From assembly GCA_024349245.1 (NCBI GenBank), contig JALDNG010000757.1, positions 1-64,000 on the forward strand: DNA of 64,000 nucleotides. The letters run 5' to 3'. The position numbers and the translations under genes are program-made. The notes beneath the pieces are model-generated. The model was not told where the DNA came from, made no database searches, and saw only the letters and a program-made list of their open reading frames with translations. The stretch comes from Neodontobutis hainanensis (Eukaryota; Chordata; Actinopteri; Gobiiformes; Odontobutidae). Below are positions 1 through 10,701 of the stretch, piece after piece; position 1 is the stretch's first letter, and each line of letters opens with the position of its first letter.

Positions 1-450
1 CTCCTGATTATCCAAGGACACAACTGGTAGGACAAAAGTGGACTGTGTGTTTGTTTGTGTTGAGTTAAGACTTTTGTATGATTTTGTTTGCTTGGTTGTA
101 ATGTCCAATTTAAATCAAATAGTGAATACTTTATGTGAACATTACTCTAAGCATGTGTATTGTTTAAATTATATAAGTTTAATTAGAGACCATAGGTTAA
201 TTAAAATGACTGTTTGGTTTGACATTTACTATTTGAGGAAGTGGTATTGAGTTATTTGTGATTTATTTGCAACTAATTTCTGCTTTGGTTTGTATATTTT
301 AAAGGTTATCAACCTATTCTGTTCCACCCGATCATCTTTAGGAAAAAAAGAAAAAGAAAGAACAGTTTTGAGTTGTCCTTTGCATTCATCAGAGATAAAG
401 CAGTTTTCAAGTTTGGGCAGAGCTGTAGTCAGTTAAAAAACACACAGAAC
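1..450. other. Non-repetitive flank, no gene recognised
   Basis: AT-rich single-copy-looking sequence before the first satellite. The longest open frame (38-250, 70 codons) has no recognisable domain and a composition expected of noncoding AT-rich DNA. No splice signal, RNA gene or repeat was seen. The transition to the 23-bp satellite is gradual, over about 430-455. Confidence 0.5.
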
Positions 451-2345
451 TTGACATCTACAGTCTGTTCTAATGCAAGTCTACAGTCTGTACTACTGCT
501 CATCTACAGTTTGTTTTACTGCACATCTACAATCTGTACAACTGCACCTCTACAGTCTGTTCTAATGCCAGTTTACAGTCTGTACTATTGCTCTAATGCA
601 GTCTGTTCTACTGCATAACTACGGTCTGTTTTACTGCACATCTACAGTCTGTTCTAATGCACATCTACAGTCTTTTCTAATGCATGTCTACAGTCTGTTC
701 TACTGCATGTTTACAGTCTGTTCTACAGCGCATCTTAAGTCTGTTCTACTGCACGTCTTCAGTCTGCTCTATTGCAAGTCTACAGTCTGTTTTACTGCAC
801 ATCTACAGTCTGTTCTAATGCACATATACAGTCTGTTCCTATGCAAGTATACAGTATGTACTACTGCTCAACTACAGTCTGTTCTACTGCACGTCTACAG
901 TCTGTTCTACTGCACCTCTACAGTCTGTTGTAAAGCATTTCTATTAGTGTTTTCTAATACTCATATACAGTCTGTTCTAATGCTCATCTACAGTCAACTA
1001 CTGCACCTCTACAGTCTGTTGTAAAGCATGTCTACAGTGTTTTCTAATACTCATATACAGTCTGTTCTAATGCTCGTCTACAGTCTGTACTACTGCACCA
1101 CTACAGTCTATTCTTCTGCACATGGTCAGTCTGTTCTACTGGACATTTACAGTCTGTTCTAATGCTCGTCTACAGTCTTTTCTACTGCACGTCTTCTGTC
1201 TGTTCTAATAATTGTCTACATTCTGTACTACTGCTTCTTACAGTCTATACTACTGCACATCTATAGTCTGTTCTATTGCTCGAATATCGTCTGTTCTATT
1301 ACCCAATAACAGTCTTTACTACTCGACCTCTACAGTTTGTTCTACTGTTCCTCTACAGTCTGTTCTAATGCTCGTCTACAGTTTGTACAACTAGACCTCT
1401 ACAGTCTGTTCTAAAGCATGTCTGCAGTGTTTTCTAATACTCATATACAGTCTGATCTAATGCTCATCTACAGTCTGTACTACTGCACCTCTAGAATCTA
1501 TTATTCTGCACATTGACAGTCTGTTCTACTAGACGTTTACAGTCTATTCTAATGATCGTCTACAGTCTGTTCTACAGCCAATCTAGAGTCTGTACTACTG
1601 CTGCTCTGAAGACTGTTCAACTGCACGTCTACAGTCTGTTGAACTGCACCTCTACAGTCTGTTCTATTGTACATCTACAGTCTGTTCTAATGCACATCTA
1701 CAGTCTGTTCTAATGCAAGTCGACAGTCTGAACTACTACTTGTCTAGAGTCTGTACTACTGCACCTCTACAGTCTGTTCTAAAATTATGTCTACAGTCTA
1801 TTCTAATACTCATATACAGTCTGTTCTATTTCTCGTGTACAGTCTGTAGTAATGCACCTTTAAAGTCTATTCTTCTGCAGCATCATCAGTCTGTTCTACT
1901 GCAAGTCTACAGTCTGTTCTAATAATTGTCTACAGTCCGCTCTACTGCACGCCTACAGTCCTTTCTAATAATTGTCGACAGTCTATAATACTGCAGCTCT
2001 ACAGTCTCTTCTACTGCACATCTACAGTCTGTTCTAATGCTCGTCTATAGTCTGAACAACTGCACCTCTACAGTCTGTTCTAAAGCATGTCTAGAGTATT
2101 TTCTAATACTCATATATAGTCTGTTCTAATGCTAGTCTATAGTCTGAACTACTGCACCTCTACAGTCTGTTCTAAAGCATGTCTAGAGTGTTTTCTAATA
2201 CTTATATACAGTCTGTTCTAATGCTCGCCTACAGTCTGTTCTAATGCATGTCTACAGTCTGTTCTACTGGACATTTACAGTCTGTTCTACTGACGTTTAC
2301 AGTCTTTTCTAATACTCATATACAGTCTGTTCTAATGCTCATGTA
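451..2345 (+). repeat. Satellite A, 23-bp tandem repeat, forward orientation
   Basis: About 80 head-to-tail copies of a 23-bp unit: a nearly constant ACAGTCTGTTCTA core followed by a variable ATGC/CTGC linker ending TCT. The period was counted directly between successive TCTACAGTCTG motifs. Three units equal 69 bp, so translated frames show a 23-residue periodicity (TVCSxAxLQSVL...); this is a by-product of the period. This is the only long tract of this satellite in forward orientation. The chance frames at 373-618, 596-1024, 1212-1394 and 1513-1922 lie inside it and are not called as genes. Confidence 0.93.
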
Positions 2346-2679
2346 AAGACTGTAGACAAGCATTAGAACAGACTGTAAACGCCCAGTAGAAGAGACTGAC
2401 AATGTGCAGAAGAATAGACTCTAGAGATGCAGTAGTACAGACTGTGGACGAGCATTAGAACAGACTGTAGATGTGCATTAGAACAGACTTTAGAAGTGCA
2501 GTAGTAGAGATTGTAGATGTGTAGTATAACAGACTGTAGACGTTATAAGAACAGACTGTAGACGTGCAGTAGAACAGAGTATAGATGAGCAGTAGTACAG
2601 ATTGTAGACTTACATTAGAACAGACTGTGGATGTGCAGTTAGAACAGACTGTAGATGTGCAGAAGAACAGACTGTAGAC
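2346..2679 (-). repeat. Satellite A, inverted orientation, left of the LTR element
   Basis: The same 23-bp unit read on the opposite strand (AGAACAGACTGTAGA core). It starts at an inversion point near 2345 and is cut at 2679 by the LTR retrotransposon. It continues seamlessly at 14763: joining GTAGAC (before 2680) to GTTTATTAGAAC (after 14762) regenerates a unit order seen intact near 44185-44205. Confidence 0.9.
2676..2679. other. Target-site duplication, left copy (AGAC)
   Basis: AGAC immediately precedes the TGTAGGG terminus. The right flank at 14759-14762 reads AGGC, one transition different. Removing the element and one copy restores a normal satellite A unit, which supports a 4-bp duplication, the size expected for Gypsy-type or retroviral integration. 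Confidence 0.65.
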
Positions 2680-4636
2680 TGTAGGGAATATGGTCTTATT
2701 AATTAATAATTAATATGAATATTAATTATGAAATTTAATAATTAATATTTTGCTTATCAAAATATTAATTTCTTTCGGGCACCACTCTAGTTTTGAACAG
2801 CTCCAGAGAAACTGTTTAGTCTAGTCTCATTAATCTAAAGGAAGTAAATTCTTCTCGCTAAAATTAATGAATTAAACATTGAAACAGTAAATGTCTTTAT
2901 GGGGTTTTATTAAAGATTATAAAAATTTAAACAGTGAATAATGACAGGGGAAATGACACAAAGGGATAATTATTGACACATGAATGGGTAAATCAAAGAA
3001 CGATAAAACACTTTACTTTCAGAGGATTTTGTGAAACAAAAGAAAGTAGGCCTATTGATTATTAACTCTATTATTAGATGAGGGGCTGTTACGGAGCATT
3101 TAAAGGGGTTCGATGACGGTTTCTGAGGCCAAGGCTGTTATGTTTAGACAGTTAGATGCCAAACTTGTGTAACTAACGTTTAGACTCACCCTGGGGTCGT
3201 GATTGGTCTCAGATCTTAGCGACGAGAGGTCTAGAGGTTGTCCGAACCCTGTCGCAACCGATGACGCTTGTCGCCTCCAGGATGGCCTGTTATTTCCACT
3301 CTCCAGAGGGGCTGCCGTGGGCCCGGAGATTCAAAAGCGCCTCGTTACTGTCACAACTAGCCAAGCCTTTTAGCATCAGCGTCGTACACCGAGTAAAATT
3401 GAGTCTTTCAAAGTTATTGCGAAGTCCACTGGAGAAGGTTTAGCGGCTGTGTTGCTGGCTTAAACTTGCTCGAGAAAGTTAGATTTTAGTCAAGCTAACT
3501 CTTTAGCAGGCAGGAAATCTTCAAAAATAAAAGCGAGGCAACTTCCTTTTGTTGGCAGGCTGGCAGGAAGTAAGCTACTTTGAACAGCTTTAGAAGGAAA
3601 CTTTATCGCGGCAAGCTAAACTTGCAGGCTTTAAAGTACAAAGAAAATTTACTGCTACACGAGGTCCGGAGCTTGTGAGAGGTTCGAGGCCTACGGCCCT
3701 GAACGGACAAGAGGTCCAGTGCGAAGTGAAGAGGAGACGGAGAGTAGTGCAGAGAGAGCGTGTTTTTGACCAGCGGTCACTTTTAACACTTTTTGACAGG
3801 GTGTGTCTTACGGAGGAAGGCATTGCTTTGGGGGGGAGTTTAAATGTTTAAACTAAGTCTTAAACATTCCTTTGTTTCACCCTATTTTCCTTGGTTTTCG
3901 TAAAACACACAAACACATTCGTACTTGCAGGATTATGCAAAGAAACATTTGTCAGACTTATTATAAAAACATATATTCATTACATTTTATTAACATAAAA
4001 CGTAACTCTGTAGGAATGGAAGGAATTAGTTGACTTGTAAAACTCTGCATCCTGGAAACAAACAGTATAATTGTTAGTACATTCACAATCTATCTAAGTA
4101 ATAAAATAACAAAATGTCCTTTAATGAAATAACACCAAATGTCCTTCTTGAGTGCAGAGTCATTTGTCCAGTTAAACCAAAAGGGGGTAGTGTTTGACCA
4201 TGCCCGAACGACTATGATCAAAGACATTTTCAACTGTCAATCAGGATTAGAATAAAGTGTTCTCGAGAAAGCTGGATGGACACCTTATCTACAGGATTTA
4301 CGGCTTTTGGACATGGCGCCTAGCAGTCTGTGATGTTCCATGTGTCACCTTTGACACGGTGCTGGGTAGAACGAAGTTCCAATTCTTATAAAAGCAAAAC
4401 AAAGTCATTAATAAGTTTCCTGTCCTTGGCAAAACACGTTGGTGTCCTTTTATCTGAAAGAAAACGGGGTTAGCATGTCTTCTTCTCAAGATTTACATCC
4501 ACGGCCTGTCTCTGGAGGCCGATGGTGAAACAACAGTTGTTAATCTTGAAGACCCTTAGTGAAACAGTTTGGAGGTCTGTAAGTGATTAAACAAATGTTA
4601 TAATCCGTGTGGCGTTCTGGAGGCTGATCTGCTACA
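2680..4636 (-). repeat. 3' LTR of the LTR retrotransposon (left copy)
   Basis: A 1957-bp direct repeat of 12805-14758. The ends carry the short inverted repeat TGTAG...CTACA. AT-rich at one end (repeated TTAATTAATAATTAAT motifs). Long for a Gypsy-type LTR. Differences from the other copy are mainly one- or two-base indels in homopolymers (for example the G run near 3827-3837) and a few substitutions. The small open frames inside (3261-3443, 3590-3823, 4298-4489) recur as fragments in the other LTR and are not genes. Confidence 0.93.
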
Positions 4637-4647
4637 GTCCCCTTTCG
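4637..4647 (-). promoter_or_regulatory. Polypurine tract of the LTR element
   Basis: The minus strand reads CGAAAGGGGAC directly abutting the 3' LTR start TGTAGCAG. This is the expected place and composition of the plus-strand primer for reverse transcription, and it fixes the element's orientation as minus. Confidence 0.75.
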
Positions 4648-5451
4648 ACACGAAGCTGGTTTCACAAGTTTCGTGTCGACATCCTTGCAGACCAGGGAGT
4701 AAGCCACACGTTAAACACATAGTTTGGCGTCATAACAGGTGTAATGATGCAAACGTGATTAAGGAAAAGTATACAAGTGTAAAGGGGCTTTACTTGGTTT
4801 GTATTATATCCGTTGCTAATGGAGATAGATTAAGTTTATCACTTAAAGAAGGACTTATTGTGAAATAAAGAAATGAGAGAGCTGTCTCATTTAGTTTGTT
4901 TAAAGTTTAGGAGGTGTTTATAATAAAAGAAAATATGTTAGGAGGATCATAACTTGGAGGGACTTTGCATGCATTTAGGGACAAGGATATACATAGTGAT
5001 TATGTAAGGGACATAATGGTTATACGTGATCCTTCAAAGAATTCTTCTCATTGCTCGGCTGTCCACTGAGGAGCTGATGTCTATGAGCGTGTCATTTATC
5101 AGCAAGGCGACCATTTGAGTGTGTGTATGGTCTACAGTTTGGTTTGGTTGGTTTTAGAGTCTCACTGTGAGTGTTTACCACTGACACAGTGTCTTTCGAC
5201 GCTTTTTTTAAACGCTTGGAGTTGCTGCTGTTACTCCGAGACTTGTCTATTACAGTGGAAATGTTAGCAGTATTCGCCAGAGCACCCGAGGTTACGCAAG
5301 GTACACACAGCGGCGGTTGCAACGAGAATTGATTCATTGACAGGGAAAACCAGAGTTATCAGTTACAGTTATTGAATTACTCACAGTTACCACTGAAAGG
5401 TGAAAAGAGTTAGGAAATCAGAGTTAGAGGTTAGAGGTTAGTTGTTAGTGG
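4648..5451 (-). other. 3' internal region between integrase and polypurine tract
   Basis: About 800 bp with no recognised domain. An 81-codon minus-strand frame at 5092-5337 (starts MNQFSLQ, Ser/Asn/Lys-rich, no transmembrane segment) occupies the place where an env-like or accessory frame would lie, but shows no envelope feature. It may be a decayed accessory frame or chance. Confidence 0.4.
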
Positions 5452-6587
5452 TTACTGCGAGCTAAGGGATCCGCTTAAGACTACTTGGGAGCGTGAACGC
5501 CCCTGTAGATCCCATGGGGTTTTGTGCAACTTTATCTGGTTGCAGTGTATCCACTTGAGAGTGGGTTCCTTTCTCCCTTTGGTGATCTTTATCTGATACA
5601 CCACCGGGATAGTTTGTTGACAATGGTGTACGGTCCCGCCCAACGCGGGAGGAATTTCAGCGTTAGTCGGTTGGTACCACCTCTTGTTTGTCCAGTGAGT
5701 TGGCTGAACATGTAGTACCACACTTTGTCTCCCACCTGTAGTTCGTCCCTAGATGACTTTTGGTCATAATAGACCTTACGCCCTTCTGCCCTTTGCCTAG
5801 TTTTTCCTGGGCAAAGGCGAAGGTGATTCTCAGGTGTGCCTGGAGATCAGCCATGTACTGGTGTGAGGTATAGGCCGTAGCGATGTTAGCCTCTCCTGGC
5901 TGATACAGTAAGTGTAGGGGAAGCATCATCTGCCTACCGGTCATGAGCTCAAACGGGAGACTCGGTCGCCGTGTGTGGCGTGGCTCTGATAGCCATCAGG
6001 ACCAAGTGCAGTTTGACGTCCCAGTCTCGGTGATTAGATGCAACATATTTCTTTAGGATGTCGATCACCGTTCGGTTTGCTCTTTCTACTTGGCCTGAGG
6101 ACTGGGGGTGGTGGCTGACGTGGAATTTTGCCCATGGTTTGCCACAGTTGTCCCATCACCTCGGCGGTGAAGTGAGTCCCACGGTCAGAATCGACCTTAC
6201 AGGGTAAGCCGAATCTGGAGAACACGTGGTTCATGAGTAGAAAGGCTGTGGTCTGTGCCGTGTCGTTTGGGGCTGGAAGTCCTTTCACCCATTTAGTGAA
6301 GGCACAGGTGACCATTAGGATGTATTTGTTGCCCCTTGTTGATTTAGTCAGGGTCCCATCCAATCGATTTGGAGGTCAGACCACAGAAAAGAAATGCCCC
6401 TTCTTTGTAAGGGTGCACGATGGAGTGGTCTTGTCGGTTGAGATTGGCAGCATACTAGGCAGCCTTTGATGTATTCTGCCACGGCCATTTGCATATGTGG
6501 CCAGTATGCCACTTGTTGAAGTGCCTGATGTGTTGCGCGGACACCTCTGTGGCCTGCTAAAGGAGCGCCATGTGCGTATGCTAGCAT
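5452..6587 (-). pseudogene. Retrotransposon integrase, frame-disrupted
   Basis: Integrase inserts the cDNA copy into chromosomal DNA. Reading 6587 downwards, the HHCC zinc-binding part is visible (AHGAPLAGHRG, then GCLVC), followed by the catalytic core in other frames: first Asp in LQIDWMGP, second Asp in DSDRGTHF, and the Glu in SGQVERANRT (about 6085). A C-terminal segment with a Trp-Gly/Ala-Gly-Pro-Tyr style motif and a basic tail follows, ending near 5452. The pieces lie in at least three frames (6348-6587, 6034-6363, 5663-5944, 5452-5721), so several frameshifts separate them and no intact enzyme is encoded. Assignment as Gypsy/retroviral-type integrase is firm; the exact family is not recognised. 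Confidence 0.85.
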
Positions 6588-7470
6588 GACCCCCTTAGGC
6601 TCTGAGGCACTACGAACGCAGGTGAAGTGAGGGTGTCAGAGACGAGACAAGCAAGCCATGACGCAGGTGGAGTTGAGCGCACCGCCCATAGCTTTGTAAG
6701 ATATGCGCCGGAGGAAAAGTCAGTGTCTACGATGGGGTTAGACATTGGGTCTGAAAGGTAAAGCATAAGTTTGTGGATTGCCGAGTCCGCTGCTTGAAGG
6801 GCAACGAGGCCGAACCAGTGAAAGAAAGAAAGGAAGTTGATGGGTCTGCAGGGGTCAGAGCCGAGGCACCGGTTGCGGTTGCCTTAGATCGGGTAACCAG
6901 ACAGACAGAATGGGTGGGTTGGGTGGGAAGGGGTCGATCGACGAGGTTTCTGGCTGGAATTGCCAGAGAGCTTTGTCTAGAGCCCCTTGTTTTGCCATGA
7001 GGTCTGCCTGATCATTCAGGTCTTTGTCTGTATCGAGGAGAGCAGGGAGCCTGTCTGTACAACCATTACCTCAGCATCAGCCAGATCGACCCTGCAGATA
7101 GTGTCGGTATCGACCACAAGTGAGGGGTATATGGCGATTGCCCGAAGGTTTTGTGTAGACAACTCCGGTCTCCTGTTGTTCAGTCGCGAGTGAGTGTGGC
7201 ATACGCCCCATGACTGGGATTCTGAGTTCACAGTCATGGAACCTAGTGTCAATCAGCCAACCTAAAGGTGTGGCCTTCGGGACGAGAATGCTATTGGCAG
7301 TAGGATTCTGCACTAGCACGTGTGTTGATCGAGAGTCGAGCTCGACCAGGGTGTTGCCTGGACAGACAAGCCTAACTCAACGAACAGAGGCGACGGTTGG
7401 AAGAACGCTTGTGAAGAGTTAACTTGTTGTCCTGGAAACGCCAGACGTATGTCCATGATGTTACGCGCGG
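6588..7470 (-). pseudogene. pol remnant: pre-RT linker and RNase-H-like tail, no RT
   Basis: On the minus strand the upstream half (about 7400-7200) carries a segment with the look of the linker preceding RT in Gypsy-like pol (PTANSILVPKATPLGWLID). Around 7020-6960 a frame reads NDQADLMAKQGAL, resembling the conserved end of RNase H (GNxxAD..AK). Between them there is no room for a polymerase, and no palm-type Y/F-x-DD in pol context was found. Downstream to 6588 is a spacer leading to integrase. The simplest reading is an internal deletion removing RT and most of RNase H. The RNase H call rests on one short motif. Confidence 0.5.
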
Positions 7471-7493
7471 TATCGTGAGATGGCAGTCGTTAC

Positions 7494-7967
7494 TTACCTG
7501 ACACACGCCGGGATCGCTTGACCCGATCTCAAGTTTCCTTTGGTCAGTGAAAGTGATTCTTTACGTACTCCAGTCAGGGACCAGAGAACGTTGTTAATGG
7601 TGTCGACTTGTGCGTCGAGTCTGACTAGCATGTCAGCCCGAATGTACACTGAATGTGAGAGATTAGGGATGACAGCAAACGTGTGGGTCAGTTCTCTTTT
7701 GTTCCATCGTACGATGGCAGAGCATAGACCGATGGCGGTTAACGCATGAGTCGGTGTGGGGTTAGCAGGGAACCTAGTGCGCTTCTTTATGAAGGTCAGG
7801 CACGGGTTTATCTGCGTTAGAGTGTTAAACAGCTCCTGGCTGATGGCAGATTTGTCAGCCCATAAGGCCATCACGACATTGTCGACTGGAGTTGCTTCCA
7901 GTGAGATGCCATTGACAATCTGGGGTGTCATCACTAATGGGTCCTTCAGCGCATAGGAAGTTGTCAC
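7494..7967 (-). pseudogene. Second retropepsin-like domain
   Basis: A 157-codon open frame. Its middle mirrors the neighbouring protease: ALWADKSAISQELFNTL parallels ALLDTAADISLISGNLF, and VYIRADMLVRLD parallels PLLIGKDILNRF, the flap-distal Gly-x-Asp-hydrophobic motif of aspartic proteases. The catalytic Asp-Thr/Ser-Gly is not preserved (WADKSA), so this copy is unlikely to be catalytic. It follows the first protease-like domain with no unrelated gene between. It could be a structural duplicate within pol or an ancient tandem duplication; the similarity is by eye only. Confidence 0.55.
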
Positions 7968-8119
7968 GCAATGTAAAGGGGTTTGGTTCGCACCGAGGTT
8001 GCATGGTTGTTGTACCAGCGATGTCGGTGGCTACCCTGCCGATTGGTGATTCCCTATCAATCGCATAGCACTGAGATTCATTCAGGAAGATTGGAAGTGG
8101 TTCTCGACTTGGGCCCAAA

Positions 8120-8430
8120 TCTTCAGCTGCTTGAAGTTGATCAGTGGTTCAAAGCGATTGAGGATGTCTTTTCCAATCAGAAGTGGGACATTGTCAAGGT
8201 GGGACACGACACTGGGTGTATCAGTGTCATGGGTCCGATGGTCAGTTGGACTAAGGTTACCTTGTTGATGATCGTCCGATCATCAGAGTAAGGCCTTATT
8301 TCTAAAGAGCACGGGTGGGACTTCAAGTCCCTGTGGGATCTTCTCGCCATAGCCTGGAGTGATCTGAACAGGTTGCCTGAAATTAGGCTGATGTCAGCGG
8401 CTGTGTCGAGAAGTGCTTTGTGCCAAGTGG
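8120..8430 (-). pseudogene. Retropepsin (aspartic protease) of the LTR element
   Basis: The protease that matures Gag and Pol. The active-site motif LLDTAAD is read on the minus strand at about 8413-8396 (Asp codon 8405-8407); the usual third residue Gly is Ala. About 75 codons downstream, after a frameshift, lies VPLLIGKDILNRF, the conserved hydrophobic-Gly-x-Asp segment. The frame then runs on through 8118-7855. The upstream frame (8460-8414) is also shifted. The enzyme is therefore not encoded intact here. Confidence 0.65.
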
Positions 8431-8560
8431 TCTTCTAACAAGACAGAGAGATAAAGCTTTCGAGCTACTCCCTTTTCAGTTAGGTGACCCAGAAATTGGT
8501 GAAAGGGTGTTTCACATTCGATAGTCGTGGCGTGGTCATGGCACAGCCCGATGTTTGGGT

Positions 8561-8830
8561 TCACTTGGACGGCGCTAGACGGACTGAGGTATTTGTGATC
8601 TGGATCACTTCCTCCGTGTTGTCCATGCTAGGGTCCTGGACAATGTCATTGAGTGGCTCTGGATCGTCAGAGCCTAGGTACAGGTCTGGGAGATGTTCAT
8701 TCCCTTCAGTAGACTCTGTATTTTCGTTGCGTGTTAAGTCGACTTGGATCGGTTGTGACTGTGTCTGAATCGGGGCCTTAGAGGCCTCCACCGTATACAG
8801 ATCAGCCTTGTCCTTGGACTTTTCGCGCAT
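8561..8830 (-). pseudogene. Acidic linker between gag and protease
   Basis: An 89-codon open frame, charged and low-complexity (EESD-type, Asn/Asp/Glu-rich, with NENTESTEGNEHLPDLYLGSD-like composition). It lies between the basic gag C-terminus and the protease, where Gag-Pol proteins commonly have a disordered linker. No enzymatic motif. No CCHC zinc knuckle was found between here and the capsid, though a frameshift could hide one. Confidence 0.5.
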
Positions 8831-9216
8831 TCGTTTGAGTATGCGTTCTATGGCCCGAGCCTCCTCTGTAGTCAGACTCCTCGCTATCGCGATCAGTCTG
8901 AGTTTCAGGGCTCGGTCTCTCGCATGATTTTGTCGTTTGACAGGTGAGCTACCTGATGATCGTTGGTCTTGGGACAGACGATAATGGTTTCTCCTGTCGT
9001 CGCGTTTTGATAGGACCCCCTTGGTTACGGTTTGGATTGGTTCGAAATTTATTTTCGAACCGAGGTCTCCATTGAGGGCCCTGGTCTTTGAACTTACGCT
9101 CAGGCCAGGTCGGGTGTGGACCCGGCTCTCTTTTGTGTGGTCGAGGTCCCTCTTTCCTGTCTGGAAAGCGGAGGCTCCTGGGCCATTTGGATTGGAGGTC
9201 GGCGCTCCTTCGAGCG

Positions 9217-9985
9217 CTAGGCCCGATCTACGGTGACAAGAGTGTCTGGCTTTTGACGCTTAGTCTGCCTCAGCCTCTGTTTAGTGAATGCCCGCATTGC
9301 CAGCTCGCGGTTGGTGGCTGGTCTGCGTTTGTGGGCATGCAGAAACGCCAAGATGATGGCTGGTAGTTGGATGGAGGTTTTGCACAAAGAGGGCTTTGAA
9401 GTTTTCATCCTCCTCCATGTTTGGTTCATTGAGTGGACCGAAATAAGCTTTGCGTAGCCGATGATAGTATAGCTGTGGGGACTCTGGCCGTGCCTGTTTG
9501 ATCATTAGGGCGGCAGTCAGACCCACATTTACCGTAACGTCTGAGAATTCCACCATGAGAGACTGACTAAGGAGATCAAAGTCAGCTTGGACCTCAGGAG
9601 GTTGACGTTCGATGAAGCTACTAACATCTCTGCTTGATGTTAGTTTTATCAGAAAGATTTTGTCCGCAGCAGTAACATTGGGTATTCTTTGTAGGTAGAA
9701 TTCAATGTCGCGAAGATAAGCACTCACGTCATAAGGCGCTCCTTGATGGGGCTCAAAGCGAGTGATATGACGCGCAATTTTGTCAAAGTCTCTGTTAGTG
9801 GGACCGTAGTCCAGATGTCTCTGTTTCAAAGCTGGTTGTGGGACAAAGTCCGATTGCCTACCTGTTGGTAGTGCGAAGTAATCCGAATGCCTACCTGTGG
9901 AAGCTCGCGGAAAGACGGCCGGGCTCGGCACCGGTTGGTCCTCTTTCCGTTGCGTCCAAGCGAGGCGGTAGGGTCGAGAAATCAG
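9217..9985 (-). pseudogene. gag capsid-like region
   Basis: Main frame 9931-9281 (216 codons), open upstream to about 9985. Residues of about 70-195 resemble a Ty3/Gypsy Gag capsid: a helix-rich stretch with YLRDIEFYLQRIP, FLIKLTSSRDVSSFI and a YYHRLRKAYFG segment. A frameshift near 9300 moves the continuation into the frame ending at 9217, which is Arg/Lys-rich (KRRPATNRELAMRAFTKQRL), a likely nucleic-acid-binding part. It is separated from the coiled-coil frame upstream by a shift near 9995, where both frames are open, so the two were probably one Gag protein. Confidence 0.7.
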
Positions 9986-9990
9986 ATTAG

Positions 9991-10701
9991 TTAGTGAGGT
10001 AGCTCCTCCTGGGAGTTTTCCTTTAGTTTAACAGGTTGGTATGCCGGTGTAACCAGCACTTGGTTCGGAGTGCTTTTAAACTCTGTTTTGTTACCTGGTT
10101 GTATCTGGGCGGCTTCTGTTAAGCACGCCTGAAGTTGTTCAATAAGCTGGCGGTCTAAGTCACCTTGTTGAGTGAGGGCCTCTACCCGTGCACTCAGGGA
10201 CTCTCTCCGCCGAGCTTCCTGTGCCAGCATATTCGCGGACAGCTGTGCACTTTTGCCTGCTTTGATGAGTTCCTCTCGCATAGCGTCGTGCTCATTGCGA
10301 TGGTCACTGAGCTGCAGTTCTGCTAGGTCACGAGCAGACCTTTTTTCGCTCAGCTTGTTCCTTAGGTCACTGAGGGTCCCCTCAGTTATCTGGAGTTTGG
10401 TGTGTAACTCCTCAAAGTCAGGTTCTGTCTTTTGGAGTGTTTGTGCAAGAGTTTGTAACTCTTGGTTCTGTTTTTCAGAATTCTCCAGGGCTCCTTGGGT
10501 CAGCTGGAGTTCCTGATTCAATGTCTTGATATCGCGTTGGAAGCGGGCGAGGTCCTGTTTCTGGACCTGGATTTTCTCGTGGCTGCGTGCCAGGAGATCC
10601 TCAGCGTGTTTCTGCTGCGCGCGCATAACAGTAGCCATTTGACCTAACAGCTTAGTTAGATCCTTGTCTTTTGGCTTAGAGGTTAGCGCAATGCTAATCA
10701 A
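9991..10701 (-). CDS. gag N-terminal coiled-coil region
   Basis: A 236-codon intact open frame starting MISIALTSKPKDKDLTKLLG. Residues of about 15-195 are an almost uninterrupted Glu/Gln/Leu/Lys-rich heptad-like stretch (LLGQMATVMRAQQKHAEDLL, LNQELQLTQGALENSEKQNQ), so a long coiled coil is predicted by eye. It has no catalytic motif. It is the first long frame after the leader, directly before the capsid-like frame, which it probably joins through one frameshift. The start chosen is the first Met of the open frame; no other support. A long coiled coil ahead of capsid is unusual for Gypsy Gag and could drive particle assembly, which is inference. Confidence 0.6.
   Translation of the reverse strand: MISIALTSKPKDKDLTKLLGQMATVMRAQQKHAEDLLARSHEKIQVQKQDLARFQRDIKTLNQELQLTQGALENSEKQNQELQTLAQTLQKTEPDFEELHTKLQITEGTLSDLRNKLSEKRSARDLAELQLSDHRNEHDAMREELIKAGKSAQLSANMLAQEARRRESLSARVEALTQQGDLDRQLIEQLQACLTEAAQIQPGNKTEFKSTPNQVLVTPAYQPVKLKENSQEELPH

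Noticed and set aside
596..1024. 142-codon Cys/Tyr/Leu-rich frame that looks like a small secreted repeat protein
   Set aside because: It is the 23-bp satellite read in frame (three units equal 23 codons). The same pattern appears in every satellite A tract on either strand.
5092..5337. Possible envelope or accessory gene of the LTR element
   Set aside because: Only 81 codons, with no signal peptide, membrane segment or glycoprotein cysteine pattern. Described within the 3' internal region instead.
8278..8289. Minus-strand Tyr-Ser-Asp-Asp, resembling the RT catalytic box
   Set aside because: It lies in frame between the retropepsin active site and its C-terminal motif, with no RT blocks around it.
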